From the NCBI GenBank assembly GCA_029212415.1, contig JARGOF010000012.1:1-35907 (forward strand): a stretch of 35,907 nucleotides of DNA. Direction: 5' to 3'. The notes beneath the pieces are model-generated. The model ran no database searches, was not told the origin of the DNA, and saw only the letters and a program-made list of their open reading frames with translations. Origin of the DNA: Rhizobiaceae bacterium (lineage in GTDB: Bacteria > Pseudomonadota > Alphaproteobacteria > Rhizobiales > Rhizobiaceae). Below, piece after piece: positions 25,767 through 33,921 of this stretch (its first letter is position 1; each line of letters begins with the position of its first letter). A program made the position numbers and the translations under genes.

Positions 25767-27289
25767 AACAGCCGAACATATTGCTCATCTCCGCCGACCA
25801 GCAGCGCGCCGATTGTTTTGGTTTCAAAGGTCGCGCAGTCAAAACGCCACATCTTGACCTGCTTGCTGCCCAGGGCACCCATTTTGACGCCTGCATCACG
25901 CCCTGTGTGGTCTGTCAGCCGGCGCGCGCCTCGATCCTGACCGGACAGCTATGCCGCACCCACGGCGTTCACGATAATGGCATCGACCTGGCCCCTGAGA
26001 TCGGGTCAAAGGGATTTGCCGGCAGCCTTGGCGGCAACGGCTATGAGACATCCTTTTTCGGCAAGGCGCATTTTTCGACGTTCCACACATTCGAAAAAAC
26101 CGGAACGCCCGAATGCCTGAAATCCTCGTCCGATTACCCCGACACCTGGTTCGGCCCCTATATGGGCTTCGAACATGTCGAGCTGATGCTGGTCGGGCAC
26201 AATTGGTTCCTGCCCGAAAAGCCACCGGCAGGCCAGCACTACGAGCGCTGGTTCTATGCGGATGGCCGCGGGGACGAGAAAAACGAATTGTACCGCCGCA
26301 ATGCGGGCGATACCAAGGGCGCCGCACAGACCTGGCATTCGGAGCTACCGGTTGCCTGGCACAATTCCACCTGGACGGCAGACAGGGCCATTGAATGGCT
26401 CAAACACGGGCGTGATGCGGAGCAGCCGTTTTGCTCCTGGGTCAGCTTTCCGGACCCGCATCACCCCTTCGATGCGCCCGAGCCCTGGTCACGGCTGCAT
26501 GATCCAGCGGATGTTGATCTGCCCGAACACCGGACCCGCACCTTTGAAAACCGGCCCTGGTGGCACGAGGCCGTTCTCTCGTCCGAGCCGACCGGACGCA
26601 AGCAGGATGCAGAAATCCGCAAGGCCTATAGTCGCATACAGGAACAGTCCGACGAACAGTTGCGCGAAATCATTGCCAATACCTATGGCCAGATTTCCCT
26701 GATCGATCACAATGTCGGGCGCATCCTGATGGCGCTGGACGATGCCGGCCTGGCGGACAATACGCTGGTTTTCTACATTTCCGACCATGGCGACTGGCTG
26801 GGAGATCATGGCCTGATCCTCAAGGGCCCGATGCATTATGAAGGACTGCTGAAGGTGCCGATGATCGTCAAGGGTCCGGGCGTGCCCGCAGGCAAGCGCG
26901 TGGAGGAGCCGGTTTCAACACTGGATCTGGGGGCTACATTTGCCGATTATACCGGCTCTGCACCGCTGCTGGACCAACACGGTCAATCGCTGCGGCCTCT
27001 CATCGAGGGCGACGCCACGCGCGACTTTGCCCTGAACGAATGGGAGTTGCTGCCGACACGCGCCGGTGTGGCGCTCAGCCTTCGCACCGTGCGCACAAGG
27101 ACCCACAAGATGACCATCGATCTCAATTCCGGCGCTGGGGAATTGTATGATCTGACAAAGGATCCGCACGAGCTGAACAATCTATTTGATGACGATGCGA
27201 GCCAGGAAATCCGCAAGACCCTTGAAGCCGCCATCGCCAGTCGTCCCGATGATGCCGGTCCCATCCACGCCCAGGTGGGCCTTGCCTGA
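25763..27289 (+). CDS. Sulfatase (type I, Cys-type), arm 2 of the TTT cluster
   Basis: This 508-aa sulfatase has the formylglycine site C51-Q-P-A-R55 (VVCQPARASILTG), D12 at the N-terminal metal site (NILLISADQQR) and ISDHGDWLGDHGLILKG for the remaining metal ligands. No signal peptide is visible, so it is cytoplasmic. It differs clearly in sequence from the sulfatase at 20.5-21.9 kb and from BetC, so the two cluster enzymes are not a recent duplication. The start overlaps the tctA stop. The gene lies at the end of the tct operon and converges, with a 12-bp gap, on the channel gene. It presumably removes sulfate from the imported ligand. Confidence 0.92.
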   Translation: MKQPNILLISADQQRADCFGFKGRAVKTPHLDLLAAQGTHFDACITPCVVCQPARASILTGQLCRTHGVHDNGIDLAPEIGSKGFAGSLGGNGYETSFFGKAHFSTFHTFEKTGTPECLKSSSDYPDTWFGPYMGFEHVELMLVGHNWFLPEKPPAGQHYERWFYADGRGDEKNELYRRNAGDTKGAAQTWHSELPVAWHNSTWTADRAIEWLKHGRDAEQPFCSWVSFPDPHHPFDAPEPWSRLHDPADVDLPEHRTRTFENRPWWHEAVLSSEPTGRKQDAEIRKAYSRIQEQSDEQLREIIANTYGQISLIDHNVGRILMALDDAGLADNTLVFYISDHGDWLGDHGLILKGPMHYEGLLKVPMIVKGPGVPAGKRVEEPVSTLDLGATFADYTGSAPLLDQHGQSLRPLIEGDATRDFALNEWELLPTRAGVALSLRTVRTRTHKMTIDLNSGAGELYDLTKDPHELNNLFDDDASQEIRKTLEAAIASRPDDAGPIHAQVGLA

Positions 27290-27301
27290 CGGCTTTGCGG
27301 C

Positions 27302-28450
27302 TTAAGGATCATCGCCGAAATAGCCCTTGCGAAGCTTTTCGATCTGCTCCTGTTCGCGGGCGCCGAGAATCTCGACGGTCATGCGCTTGGTGTAGGGACT
27401 GTCGCGGGTCAGGGCAAAACCGTATTTGTCCGGCGCAAAGATCTTGCCGACCACATTGAGCGGCAGGTTCGGATGGGTCGTGGCATAATATTCCAGCACC
27501 GGGGCGTCGCCGATCACGGCTTCGATCTCTTCGCTCAACAGCGCCTTTGCCAAAGCTTCGATGCCCGGATAGGTGCTTATGGACAAGCCGTCTTCACGCG
27601 CCTGTTCCTCAGCGGTGCTGCCGGATTGCACGCCAACCGGCCTGTCACGAAGATCGGCATAACTGTTTATATTGTTGGTCAGCGACAGTGAGGTCATGAC
27701 ACTTGTCACCGAGGAGGTGACATAGGCCAGAACCGCGATACCGCATACCAGCCAAAGAGCCTGCATGATGCGGCCAATCCAGCCGAAAAGATTTGGCCGA
27801 CCCGGCATGCGCCCGGAGGTCGCCACCGACATCACCACGTAGAAGCTTTCCGCTACACCTTCCCGCCAGGCCGAGGGGAATTGTTTGTTGAACCGGCGGT
27901 CGAACAGAGTGAGCAGCAAGGTTGACCCGATGATGACCAGAGCCAGCCAGCCATAGGCGCGCAGATAGCCGGCATTCGACAGGCCTTCGACCAGCGCTCG
28001 AAAACCGACACCGCGGTCCTCATTGACCATGATCCTGAGGCCTGAATCAAACCACGGCTGGGTAAAATCAACCCGCTCGGCCCGCGCCCGCGTAATGGTG
28101 ACATTGGTGACTGCAACATCCACCGTGCCCGCTGCAGTCTCATCCAGCAAATCGCCAAAATTCTCGAAATTGCGGTATTCGAAATCCAGATCAAGTTTGC
28201 GCGAAAGATTCTCCCAGATGTCGATCGCCATGCCCGTATAGGCGCCGTTTTCCTCCATGACGAATGGCGGACTGACATAAAGGCCTACGGTCAGAGGCGC
28301 GTCGGAGGTTTTCTCCTGAGCCAGAACGGCCGCCGGGGCAATGAGTGTAAAAAGAGCCAGAAGCAGAGCGAGGGAGCAGGTGATCTGGGCGAGACTGCGA
28401 AAAAATCGGACGGCAAGCTGCCAGGCCACAGTAGAAGAAAATAAGCGCAT
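27302..28450 (-). CDS. Prokaryotic glutamate-receptor-like ligand-gated channel (GluR0-like), atypical filter
   Basis: This 382-aa protein starts with a signal sequence (cleavage near AVLAQ, about 44). The ligand-binding half S1 (about 52-150) contains TITRARAERVDFTQPW, the alpha-carboxylate-binding arginine region. Helix M1 (about 164-184), a pore loop (200-218), the inner helix M3 with AYVTSSVTSVMT (242-253) and half S2 (about 255-375, VGVQSGSTAEE) follow. This S1-M1-P-M3-S2 order is the bacterial ionotropic glutamate receptor architecture. The pore loop reads SVATSGRMPGRP where GluR0 has TVGYGD, so potassium selectivity is doubtful. The start is taken as the ATG at 28450; a TTG three codons upstream is also possible and neither has a strong ribosome site. 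Confidence 0.85.
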   Translation of the reverse strand: MRLFSSTVAWQLAVRFFRSLAQITCSLALLLALFTLIAPAAVLAQEKTSDAPLTVGLYVSPPFVMEENGAYTGMAIDIWENLSRKLDLDFEYRNFENFGDLLDETAAGTVDVAVTNVTITRARAERVDFTQPWFDSGLRIMVNEDRGVGFRALVEGLSNAGYLRAYGWLALVIIGSTLLLTLFDRRFNKQFPSAWREGVAESFYVVMSVATSGRMPGRPNLFGWIGRIMQALWLVCGIAVLAYVTSSVTSVMTSLSLTNNINSYADLRDRPVGVQSGSTAEEQAREDGLSISTYPGIEALAKALLSEEIEAVIGDAPVLEYYATTHPNLPLNVVGKIFAPDKYGFALTRDSPYTKRMTVEILGAREQEQIEKLRKGYFGDDP

Positions 28451-28686
28451 GGATACCAATCGTGATCTTGAACCGAATCGAAATTACAGTGGCATAACCC
28501 AACATACCGCCGCATTAATCCAAAGCCTAAATTGCGGAAAAGGTTTATGGAATGTGAGTTTTGAAGACGGAACCGGTACGCAGCCATCAATTCGGATTGA
28601 TCCAGTATGATTGCCAATAGGCAGGATAGAATCCTGTGTTGTTGAAGAAACCGGGAGCAAATTCAAGACAGCTCGCATGTGCGTCT

Positions 28687-28702
28687 TTGAATTAATATTC
28701 AA
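28687..28702. promoter_or_regulatory. Palindrome TTGAAT-N4-ATTCAA upstream of the MHYT-GGDEF-EAL gene
   Basis: TTGAAT (28687-28692) and ATTCAA (28697-28702) with a TAAT centre lie 125 bp before the start at 28828. The same TTGAAT-N4-ATTCAA pattern occurs upstream of betC. The remaining part of the AT-rich gap 28451-28827 shows no coding frame and no clear promoter. Confidence 0.45.
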
Positions 28703-28827
28703 TAAACCGTAAATCGTACTTTTCCAATGAAGAGAAAAACATATGGGATGATTGCACGAATCTGTCCGGTTTCCTGTTAACTCATTAACCCGCTTTGCTT
28801 CACAATACCTGAAACAAATGGTGGCCC

Positions 28828-30924
28828 ATGCAAAACCTGTTCAATTGCGTCGTTTATCAGCACGATCCTATCCTATTGGTTTGGGCCGTCCTTACCCTGG
28901 TGATTGGCTCAGTCGTCACAATGCGGCTGTTCACCCGCGCTCAAGACACCAACAAAGACATCCAGATACTCTGGCTGATACTCGCCGGCATGATCGGCGG
29001 CGGCACCATCTGGAGCACCCACTTTGTTTCGATGCTTGCCTATAAAAGCGATATTATTCTTGGCTATGAACTGACGTTGACGATCTCGTCCCTGATCATT
29101 GTCATTTGCATGACCATGCTTGGTTTCGCAATTGCAATCCGGAAAGCAAACACACTGCGCATCGTGACTGGCGGCGCGATACTGGGTTTGGGTATCAGCC
29201 TGATGCACTACACGGGTATGGCCGCGATGAAAATTCAGGGCGGCATGCAGTGGGACGTTGCAAGCGTGATCGTCTCGTTCGTGCTTGGCACTGTCACTGG
29301 TGGTCTATCCGTCTCAATCACGGCACGACGGCTCACCAAATATTTCAGTTCCCTTGGCCCAGTCCTCTTTGTTGCTGCTGTCGCCCTGATGCACTTCACC
29401 GGCATGAATGGCCTGACGTTGGTGCCAGCGCAGTTGGACGCTGAAGCCGTGAAGCTTATTTCCAATGCCACACTTGGCGCCGGCATTGTTGTTTTGATGG
29501 GATGCCTTTATCTGACGACATTCATCACCAGCCTCATTGACATGAAGAACGCGGACGAAACGTCGGCACACTACAAGTATCTCGCGTTGCATGATCAGCT
29601 CACAGGTATCCCCAATCGCTACGGCTGCGAGAAACACCTGAAAGACCTGATATCGGCGCCACTGCAGGATGGCACGGGAATCGCCGTTGTTGGGATAGAT
29701 CTTGATCGCTTCAAACGCATCAACGACGTTTATGGGCACTTTGCCGGTGACCATCTCTTGAAAACAATCAGTTTCCACATTTCAAATATACTTGGAGAGG
29801 GGGAATTGATCGGACGTTTCGGGGGTGATGAATTCCTGGCGCTCAAAACCGGCATTCGTGGCAAAGACGATGCCAACGAATTTGCAGAGCGTATTTTGAC
29901 AGCAATTCGGCAGCCTGTCCTGTGGAATGACGCCGACATTTCAACAAGGGCCAGCATCGGCTATTCATTGTTTCCCTGGGACAGCCTGGACCCGATCAAG
30001 CTGATGGAAAATGCTGATTTGGCAATGTACCATGCAAAGAGTAGTGGCAAGGACAGTGTTGTTGGCTACGACATGGCGATGAACAGAGCAAACAAGGAAC
30101 GCACGACCCTTGGAATGTTGCTCGCATATGCAATTGAGAACAACGAACTTTCTGTCCATTACCAATTACAAAATGATGCCCAAACCCGAAAAATTGCCGG
30201 TGTGGAAGCCTTGGCGCGTTGGCATAATCCGGCAAAAGGGCACGTAGCTCCAGACGTATTCATTCCGATTGCCGAGGAGACGGGCTTCATCAATGAATTG
30301 GGTGCGTGGGTGCTGCGCGAAGCCTGTTCGCAAGCTGCGCAGTGGACAGTTCCGGTAAAGGTTGCCGTCAATGTCTCGGCCAAGCAGCTTGCTGACCCCG
30401 GTTTTCCCGATCAGGTAAAACAGGTTCTGGAAGACACGGGACTTGCCCCAACGCGCCTTGAACTCGAGGTTACCGAAAGCGGTATCATCAGTGTTGCCTC
30501 ACTGGCGCTTAATGTCATCCGCAAACTCAAAGAGCTGGGTGTTCAAATCGCCATCGATGACTATGGCACCGGATACTCAACACTCGCGACACTGCACAAT
30601 TTTCCTTTCGACAAGATCAAGATTGATCGCGAATTCATCAAGGACATCGATACGAATGCGCATTCTTCCGCAATCTTGAAGTCCACGATGATCCTGGGAA
30701 ACAGTTTGAAGATTCCCGTTCTGGCCGAAGGCGTGGAAACCGAAGAACATTTGAATGCTCTCAACAAGGAAGGCTGCCAATTGGTCCAAGGCTTTTTGTT
30801 TGGAAAGCCAATGCCGAACGAGCTGCTTGTTGAATTGCTGACCAAGCAGATTGAAGCCGGTCTGTGGGAAGAGCAATTAGCGCAGAAGAAAAATACGAAT
30901 GCTGGTATCAGGTTGGTGTCATGA
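28828..30924 (+). CDS. MHYT-GGDEF-EAL cyclic-di-GMP signalling protein
   Basis: This 698-aa membrane protein opens with an MHYT sensor domain of seven spans (about 15-240). It has three repeats, STHFVSM (63-69), MHYTGM (126-131) and MHFTGM (188-193), proposed to bind copper and sense O2, CO or NO. A diguanylate cyclase domain follows with an intact GGDEF (332-336), then a phosphodiesterase domain with EAL (460-462) and the catalytic segments NVSAKQL, ELEVTES, IDDYGTGYS, KIDREFI and LAEGVE. The inhibitory I-site RxxD is replaced by GEGE (323-326). Both domains look catalytically complete, so it may make or break c-di-GMP in response to the sensor. The gene is monocistronic, with ATG at 28828. 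Confidence 0.95.
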   Translation: MQNLFNCVVYQHDPILLVWAVLTLVIGSVVTMRLFTRAQDTNKDIQILWLILAGMIGGGTIWSTHFVSMLAYKSDIILGYELTLTISSLIIVICMTMLGFAIAIRKANTLRIVTGGAILGLGISLMHYTGMAAMKIQGGMQWDVASVIVSFVLGTVTGGLSVSITARRLTKYFSSLGPVLFVAAVALMHFTGMNGLTLVPAQLDAEAVKLISNATLGAGIVVLMGCLYLTTFITSLIDMKNADETSAHYKYLALHDQLTGIPNRYGCEKHLKDLISAPLQDGTGIAVVGIDLDRFKRINDVYGHFAGDHLLKTISFHISNILGEGELIGRFGGDEFLALKTGIRGKDDANEFAERILTAIRQPVLWNDADISTRASIGYSLFPWDSLDPIKLMENADLAMYHAKSSGKDSVVGYDMAMNRANKERTTLGMLLAYAIENNELSVHYQLQNDAQTRKIAGVEALARWHNPAKGHVAPDVFIPIAEETGFINELGAWVLREACSQAAQWTVPVKVAVNVSAKQLADPGFPDQVKQVLEDTGLAPTRLELEVTESGIISVASLALNVIRKLKELGVQIAIDDYGTGYSTLATLHNFPFDKIKIDREFIKDIDTNAHSSAILKSTMILGNSLKIPVLAEGVETEEHLNALNKEGCQLVQGFLFGKPMPNELLVELLTKQIEAGLWEEQLAQKKNTNAGIRLVS

Positions 30925-31036
30925 TCTCATACAACTCCCATGGTTATGGCAACCGCCGATCTCCCTGGAAATATGTTGAATGCATACGTCTCTAGCACGC
31001 ACGAATGACATGCCCGAAAAAGCCTTGATCAAAATT

Positions 31037-31103
31037 TGACAGATTGCCGTTTTTGAGAGCTTCCTTGCCTACGGCACAACTGTCAGAACCCGATAATTTT
31101 TTT
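31037..31103 (+). other. Structured intergenic element with T-tract (possible terminator or small RNA end)
   Basis: This lies in the 365-bp gap after the c-di-GMP gene. TGACAG (31037-31042) pairs with CTGTCA (31080-31085), and inside it TGCCGT (31045-31050) pairs with ACGGCA (31071-31076). A run of seven T (31097-31103) follows 11 nt later. The distance to the T-run is too long for a standard terminator. Nothing else was found in 30925-31289; a small open frame at 31111-31308 has no ribosome site or recognisable homology. Confidence 0.35.
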
Positions 31104-31289
31104 AAGACCGATGCGCAACGCCAGCCTCTCCACAAACCCTGTCAGAGCGCTGCGCGAGAGCTTTGACCGATGCTACGGTTTTCCGAAAATAGGCGTTCTC
31201 ATCAGCAATATTTGGATGGAGCACGAAAAACCAATAATCCATGAATTGCTTTTCAGTTTCTCATCGAACCGAAAAACAACACGTGGAGT

Positions 31290-31767
31290 ATGGAACCGAT
31301 GGCTCTGAAGTCTGCAGAACCGAGCGAGAGCGAACTTGATGAATTGCAGGGTTTTCTGGCCCGCATCAAGGCCGTCTGGTGCCCAATGTCGAGGCACTTG
31401 ACGGGTTTCTCGCGGCGCTTGCCTGTTGCCCGGATACCATCCTGCGCAGTGAATATATTCCGATCATTCAAAGCGGATCGAGCGCAGATGGCGATCTTGT
31501 CTTTGAAGACATGGATGAGGCCACCCGTTTCATGACGTTGGTCGGCAGGCAGTGGAACCATGTGAATGCCCAGTTGAGCAGTGGTGAGGGGTATTTGCCA
31601 TTGTTGGTGGAGAGGTAACAGCAAAGGTCAGCACCAGCGCCTGGGCCAACGGTTTTGTCCGTGGCACGGAATTGCGCAAGGAAATCTGGTCAGACATGTT
31701 TGAGAATGGGCCTGATTTTTTGCCTGATCGGCCGCAATGGCTGCCATCGGCCTGTTTACACATTTGA
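31290..31767 (+). pseudogene. UPF0149 (YgfB/YecA-like) family, broken by two frameshifts
   Basis: The reading begins with ATG 31290 (GTGGAG just upstream): residues MEPMALKSAEPSESELDELQ and GFLARIKA match the family N-terminus. Around 31360-31379 it must shift to the next frame, which reads VPNVEALDGFLAALACCPDT and so on to a TAA at 31616-31618. It then shifts again to a frame starting near 31615, reading STSAWANGFVRGTELRKEIW through a stop at 31765-31767, the family C-terminus. Both shifts are in the same direction, as after single-base losses. LDGFLAALA and WANGFVRG are the family hallmarks. The function of the family is poorly known; YecA-type members carry a C-terminal metal-binding SEC-C motif, absent here. 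Sequencing errors are the main alternative to true decay. Confidence 0.75.
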
Positions 31768-31906
31768 GCCCGGTTCGACCTGCCCGCACATGGCCATCTC
31801 TGTTTGATGTGAACCAATGCGACCTTTCGGACGTAACCCTACCATATCGATTTGGTTGGAGGCCCTGCCCCATCAATCTGGTTACTCAGGTGCGAAAGGA
31901 ACAGGC

Positions 31907-32530
31907 ATGTACAACACCACAGCGAAACGCCACGAAAGCAACGGGCCACGCGCTCTGGCGAAGGCTGGCAGCCTCGACAAGCACAAGCTGCTTTCAGGGT
32001 TTCTCATGGCCAATCTCCTCGTCGCACTTTTGCTGCTCGTGACCCTGTTTCATGGGCCTGCGCGGGCTGAATTGCGCGTTGCATCGCTGCATGTTCCTGC
32101 GGCAGAACTGGTCGGCAAGGCGCGGTTGAAGTATCTGGTCTGGAACGTCTTCGACGCCCGGCTCTATGCGCCATCCGGCCGCTGGAGCGCCGATGCGCCC
32201 TATGCCTTGACGCTTTCCTACCTTCGCAAAATATCCGGGACGCAAATTGCCGAACTGTCGGTGTCGGAAATGCGCAAACAGGGTTTCAACAACCAGGCTG
32301 TGCTGAATAGATGGCAACGGCAAATGGACGGCATTTTTCCAGATGTAGCGCCGGGCATCAGCATCACCGGTATACGGGACGAAAAGGGACACGCGATCTT
32401 TTATCGAAATGGCAAGAAAATCGGTCAGATCAACGACACGGAATTTTCCAGGCGCTTTTTCAATATCTGGCTCGGTCAGGCTGCATCTGATCCCGGGTTT
32501 CGAAGAAGGCTGCTTGGGACAAATTCTTGA
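31907..32530 (+). CDS. Secreted chalcone-isomerase-like domain protein
   Basis: This 207-aa protein has a long N-terminal region and signal sequence (hydrophobic stretch about 28-48, likely cleavage after GPARA, residue 54). The mature domain carries LVWNVFDARLYAP (about 70-82), ALTLSYLRKISG and a C-terminal FFNIWLG, as in the bacterial chalcone-isomerase-like (Chalcone_3) family. Bacterial members usually lack chalcone-isomerase chemistry and may bind fatty acids, so the role is unknown. The ATG at 31907 has AAAGGA 6 nt upstream; M34 is a secondary possibility. The TGA overlaps the TTG start of the MFS gene, so the two proteins probably act together. Confidence 0.85.
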   Translation: MYNTTAKRHESNGPRALAKAGSLDKHKLLSGFLMANLLVALLLLVTLFHGPARAELRVASLHVPAAELVGKARLKYLVWNVFDARLYAPSGRWSADAPYALTLSYLRKISGTQIAELSVSEMRKQGFNNQAVLNRWQRQMDGIFPDVAPGISITGIRDEKGHAIFYRNGKKIGQINDTEFSRRFFNIWLGQAASDPGFRRRLLGTNS

Positions 32531-33822
32531 CAACAGAACCGAAGGTCGGCCTGACAAGGGCGGCGCTGCTCATGTATGGCGCGCTTGCCTTTCCATTGGC
32601 TTTTGCCGGCATACCGATCTATCTGCACGCGCCTGATTTCTATGCCAGCGAATTGGGCGTTCCGCTCACCACCCTGGGTGCGACGCTCTTGCTGTTGCGG
32701 ATCATTGATGCGGTTCAGGATCCGTGGATCGGGCGCACCAGCGATCTGTTCAGCCGCTGGCGCAAGCAAACCATGGCGCTTGGCATCGCCATGCTCGGCG
32801 GCGGGTTCTGGATGATCTTCCACCCTATCGCGACCTGGCCGCTGATCTGGTTTGCACTTGGCGTTTTCATTTGCACGACCGGGTTCAGCATCGTCAGCAT
32901 CAATTTCCAGGCGCTTGGCGGGCTGTGGCATGCAACGCAAAACGAGCGTACCAGCATCACAGCCTGGCGCGAAGCGCTCGGGCTGGTCGGCCTTCTGGCC
33001 GCTGCCATTGCGCCCACCCTTCTGGGAAGCCTGGTCGACGCGCCGGCCGCCTTTCACACGTTGAGCGTGATCTACATCCCGATTCTTGCCCTGACCTCAT
33101 GGCTGTTCCTGCGGTGGATGGGAAAGGCCACCATTGACGTGCCGGCAAGGGCAGTGAAACCCGTCGCGATGCTATCGCTGCTGAAATCCGCCTGGATACG
33201 GCATTTTTTCGGCATCACATTCCTCAACGGCTTCGCCAGCGCGGTGCCTGCAGTGCTGGTGATTTTCTACATCCGCGACTGGTTGCAGGCCGAAGCCGAC
33301 ACGGGCCTCTTCCTGCTTCTGTATTTCCTCAGCGGCGCACTCGCCATGCCCCTGTGGCAACGGGTTTCGCGGTCTGTCGGCAAGTATCGCTGCTGGATCT
33401 TCAGCATCACGCTGGCCATAGCAACCTTCAGTTGGGCCGCCCTGCTGGGGCCGGGTGACCGGGAAGCCTATGCTGCCATCTGCATTCTGTCTGGCATTGC
33501 GCTTGGCGCGGACCTGTCCCTGCCACCATCGATGATGGCCGATTACATTGCACACCGCGGCGACCAGGCATCCGCCTCCAGCCATTTCTCCATCCTGACA
33601 TTCCTGTCAAAAGCCTCACTGGCGCTGGCCACCGGTCTGATGCTGCCGCTGCTGGGGCTGCTCGGCTATCAGCCCGGCAGTCTTGGCGGCGACGGCGTGA
33701 CGGCCACGCTTGGTCTGTCCTATGCCCTGGTTCCCTGCCTGGTGAAAATGGTCGTTGTCTTCTGGCTGTGGCGCAAATTGCCGCTGCTCCAGACGCTTGG
33801 CGAAGCAAGAGCGCCATTATGA
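32527..33822 (+). CDS. GPH/MFS-type transporter (MFS_2 family)
   Basis: This 431-aa inner-membrane transporter has 12 predicted helices. The LRIIDAVQDPWIGRTSDLF segment after helix 2 (about 58-76) is the hallmark DAxxDPxxGxxSD motif of the glycoside-pentoside-hexuronide/cation symporter branch of MFS. The start is a TTG at 32527 overlapping the stop of the chalcone-isomerase-like gene. In other proteobacteria such a pair often sits in clusters with FAD oxidoreductase, DUF1365 and cyclopropane-fatty-acid-synthase-like genes linked to modified membrane lipids; those partners are not present here. Cargo is unknown. Confidence 0.88.
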   Translation: MTTEPKVGLTRAALLMYGALAFPLAFAGIPIYLHAPDFYASELGVPLTTLGATLLLLRIIDAVQDPWIGRTSDLFSRWRKQTMALGIAMLGGGFWMIFHPIATWPLIWFALGVFICTTGFSIVSINFQALGGLWHATQNERTSITAWREALGLVGLLAAAIAPTLLGSLVDAPAAFHTLSVIYIPILALTSWLFLRWMGKATIDVPARAVKPVAMLSLLKSAWIRHFFGITFLNGFASAVPAVLVIFYIRDWLQAEADTGLFLLLYFLSGALAMPLWQRVSRSVGKYRCWIFSITLAIATFSWAALLGPGDREAYAAICILSGIALGADLSLPPSMMADYIAHRGDQASASSHFSILTFLSKASLALATGLMLPLLGLLGYQPGSLGGDGVTATLGLSYALVPCLVKMVVVFWLWRKLPLLQTLGEARAPL

Positions 33823-33851
33823 TAGGTTCGGCCTTGGTATCATCAGGCCAT

Positions 33852-33881
33852 CGTGGTGGCACATCAACCAATGCCACCACG
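33852..33881. terminator. Stem-loop with 10-bp perfect arms between convergent genes
   Basis: CGTGGTGGCA (33852-33861) pairs with TGCCACCACG (33872-33881) around a 10-nt loop, 29 bp after the MFS stop. It is probably a terminator-type hairpin usable in both directions, although no T-tract follows on either strand. Confidence 0.5.
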
Positions 33882-33891
33882 CAGAGAGGCT

Positions 33892-33913
33892 GGGATGCCT
33901 GATCAGGCATCCC
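33892..33913. terminator. Perfect 22-bp palindrome next to the autotransporter stop
   Basis: GGGATGCCTGA (33892-33902) is followed directly by its reverse complement (33903-33913). It lies 8 bp beyond the autotransporter stop codon (33922-33924). It could act as a terminator hairpin or, as DNA, as a protein-binding site. There is no T-tract. Confidence 0.45.
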
Positions 33914-33921
33914 GCATATGC

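Noticed and set aside
31111-31308. A 65-codon open frame upstream of the UPF0149 pseudogene
   Set aside because: No ribosome site, no recognisable domain, and it overlaps the true start of the pseudogene in another frame.
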